Shown: positions 5,555-6,767 of the stretch, piece by piece
Numbering within the stretch: position 1 is the stretch's first letter
Layout of the letters: each line of letters begins with the position of its first letter
Source: Fidelibacterota bacterium
GTDB lineage: Bacteria > Fidelibacterota > UBA2242 > JAFGTP01
NCBI GenBank assembly: GCA_029939785.1
Contig: JAOZSG010000192.1
Location: 1 to 6,767 of the forward strand
Direction: 5' to 3'
DNA: 6,767 bases
The notes under the pieces: generated by a model
Database searches by the model: none
What the model saw: the letters and a program-made list of their open reading frames with translations, nothing else
Told to the model about the DNA's origin: nothing
Translations under genes and position numbers: made by a program

Positions 5555-6767
5555 ATGATGGGAAAAATTATTAAATATATTTTAAATTTCATTAATCTTA
5601 CTTTATTTTTATGTATTATTAACACATCATTGTTTTCTCAGAACAAAACAGCCCTGGTTTTAAGTGGTGGAGGAGCGAGAGGTTTTGCTCATATTGGAGT
5701 ATTAAAAGCCTTGGAAGAAGTAGGTTGGTATCCCGATTTGATTGTAGGAACAAGTATGGGTGCAATCATCGGAACAATGTATTCCTGCGGGAAAACTCCT
5801 GATGAAATTGCGAATTATATTAAAGATACAAAGTGGCAAAGACTTCTTACCAAAAAAAATTATCGTGAAGTAGAATCTGTTTCGCAAAAACGTATCGAAA
5901 TACCAGCAATATTTGCATTACGAATCGACAAAGATTTTAAGGTATTTTATCCTAAGTATTTACTTTCCACACAAGGTATCTCAGACAGATTGTTTCCCAT
6001 TACACTGGCTCCTGAATTTTATGCAAAAAGCAACTTTGATAGTTTGGCAATTCCGATTAGAATTGTTGCTACAAATATTAAGTCCGGTAAATCTATTGTA
6101 TTTAAAAAAGGGAATATTGCCCGTCTTCTATCAGGCAGTTCTGCTTATCCAATTGTATTATCACCTGTAAAAATAGATTCCATGTTGTTGGTGGATGGAG
6201 GAATATCAAATAATGTTCCTTGTGATATTGCTGTTAACGAAGGTGCTGATTTTATTGTTGCAGTTGATATGTCTAGCAGAATCAGCAATATTGAAGATCA
6301 ATTATCTACAGCTGCTTATATGGATCAAACAATTAATGCTTTGTCCTATTATTCGGACATCAGGAATCTTCATCTTGCTGACGTATTAATTCGTCCAGAT
6401 GTAGAGCAAATTTATTCAGGTGATTTTGATTCTGTTGATGTCCTAATAGAAAGTGGATATCAGGCTACAAAAAACAAATTAGATATCATTCTACAAAATA
6501 AAAATAATAAAAATAAACCATCTAATTTTTATAATACATGTATGACAAATCTTGACAGTATGATTATAAAAGATATTGTATTTAACAATACAGGCAATAC
6601 AAGAAAACACGTTTTAAAAAGGGAAATTGAATTAAAAAAAAATAAATATTGGGATATGAAAAAAGCCCGAAAAAGTGTGAAAAACCTTTTTAGTACCGGG
6701 CTTTACAGTAATGTTGATATAGGTCTTGAACAGGTTTCTGATGATAGTCTTGATATAATCTTTGATT
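5555..6767 (+). CDS. Patatin-like phospholipase with POTRA domain (probable type Vd autotransporter), 3' end cut
   Basis: The frame is open from ATG-ATG at 5555/5558 to the window end (404 codons plus one base). Residues 1-28 form a signal peptide or N-terminal membrane segment (basic start, hydrophobic core, F-S-Q). The patatin domain covers about 30-285, with oxyanion motif G-G-G-A-R-G (38-43), nucleophile elbow G-T-S67-M-G (65-69), G-S-S-A-Y-P-I (194-200) and D214-G-G, so the Ser-Asp dyad is intact. After a spacer with an N/K-rich stretch (315-322), residues ~336-404 read 'I-K-D-I-V-F-N-N-T-G-N-T-R ... L-F-S-T-G-L-Y-S-N-V-D-I', a POTRA domain. This matches the order of PlpD/FplA-type proteins, whose next domain is a 16-strand Omp85-like barrel, so several hundred residues should follow outside the window. 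The expected role is phospholipase A activity in the periplasm or at the cell surface. No clear SD precedes the start, and the choice between the two adjacent ATGs is arbitrary. Confidence 0.9.
   Translation, partial: MMGKIIKYILNFINLTLFLCIINTSLFSQNKTALVLSGGGARGFAHIGVLKALEEVGWYPDLIVGTSMGAIIGTMYSCGKTPDEIANYIKDTKWQRLLTKKNYREVESVSQKRIEIPAIFALRIDKDFKVFYPKYLLSTQGISDRLFPITLAPEFYAKSNFDSLAIPIRIVATNIKSGKSIVFKKGNIARLLSGSSAYPIVLSPVKIDSMLLVDGGISNNVPCDIAVNEGADFIVAVDMSSRISNIEDQLSTAAYMDQTINALSYYSDIRNLHLADVLIRPDVEQIYSGDFDSVDVLIESGYQATKNKLDIILQNKNNKNKPSNFYNTCMTNLDSMIIKDIVFNNTGNTRKHVLKREIELKKNKYWDMKKARKSVKNLFSTGLYSNVDIGLEQVSDDSLDIIFD

Noticed and set aside
5702..6389. Several open frames on both strands (5702-5887 minus, 5913-6170 plus, 6195-6389 plus)
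   Set aside because: All lie inside the patatin gene, whose motifs run continuously through the other frame.
1..6767. CRISPR array, tRNA, rRNA, insertion sequence or integrase
   Set aside because: No regularly spaced repeats, cloverleaf-like segments, transposase motifs or attachment-like direct repeats were seen on either strand.

Overview
The window is AT-rich and comes from a Gram-negative bacterium with an outer membrane. Two long genes encode proteins with C-terminal outer-membrane barrel signatures or the POTRA module that precedes one. The large peptidase-MA/TolB/barrel protein, the general lack of Shine-Dalgarno (SD) sites in front of the envelope genes, and the AT-rich codon use fit the FCB superphylum (Bacteroidota, Ignavibacteria, Calditrichota or Cloacimonadota-like lineages). 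I cannot place it more finely from this sequence, and the assignment is an inference from gene families.

Layout. (1) Positions 1-296, plus strand: a PemK/MazF-type toxin gene cut by the left edge. (2) 328-3435, plus: a 1035-residue secreted protein. It joins an HExxH gluzincin-type peptidase-MA domain, a roughly six-bladed TolB-like propeller, an Asn/Ser/Thr/Asp-rich linker and an Omp85/surface-antigen-like barrel ending in Phe. (3) 3496-4109, minus: a two-gene toxin-antitoxin operon in toxin-first order, a PIN-domain (VapC-like) ribonuclease followed by a Phd/YefM antitoxin, with a one-base TAATG overlap. Just upstream of its ribosome binding site is a perfect 16-bp palindrome carrying two TGTACA hexamers, the core of the known YefM operator, overlapping the expected transcription start of a good sigma70-like promoter. 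(4) 4110-4485: a 376-bp gene-free stretch holding that promoter/operator, two imperfect hairpins and a small CATTC-repeat cluster. (5) 4486-4719, plus: a 77-residue DUF350 inner-membrane protein. (6) 4802-5428, minus: a DUF502 membrane protein with an extended -10 promoter candidate. (7) 5555 to the right edge, plus: a secreted patatin-like phospholipase followed by a POTRA domain, cut by the window end. Its full form is expected to carry an Omp85-type barrel, as in type Vd autotransporters.

How they fit together. Two separate proteins here combine a hydrolase (zinc peptidase or patatin lipase) with Omp85-type outer-membrane architecture, and two small membrane proteins of unknown function sit between them, so the region leans towards the cell envelope. 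The PIN/Phd operon and the MazF-like gene are accessory stress or addiction modules inserted between the envelope genes. No CRISPR array, tRNA, rRNA, transposase or phage gene was seen. The most distinctive local observation is the link between the PIN/Phd operon and its TGTACA palindrome. The most interesting protein architecture is the peptidase-propeller-barrel fusion.
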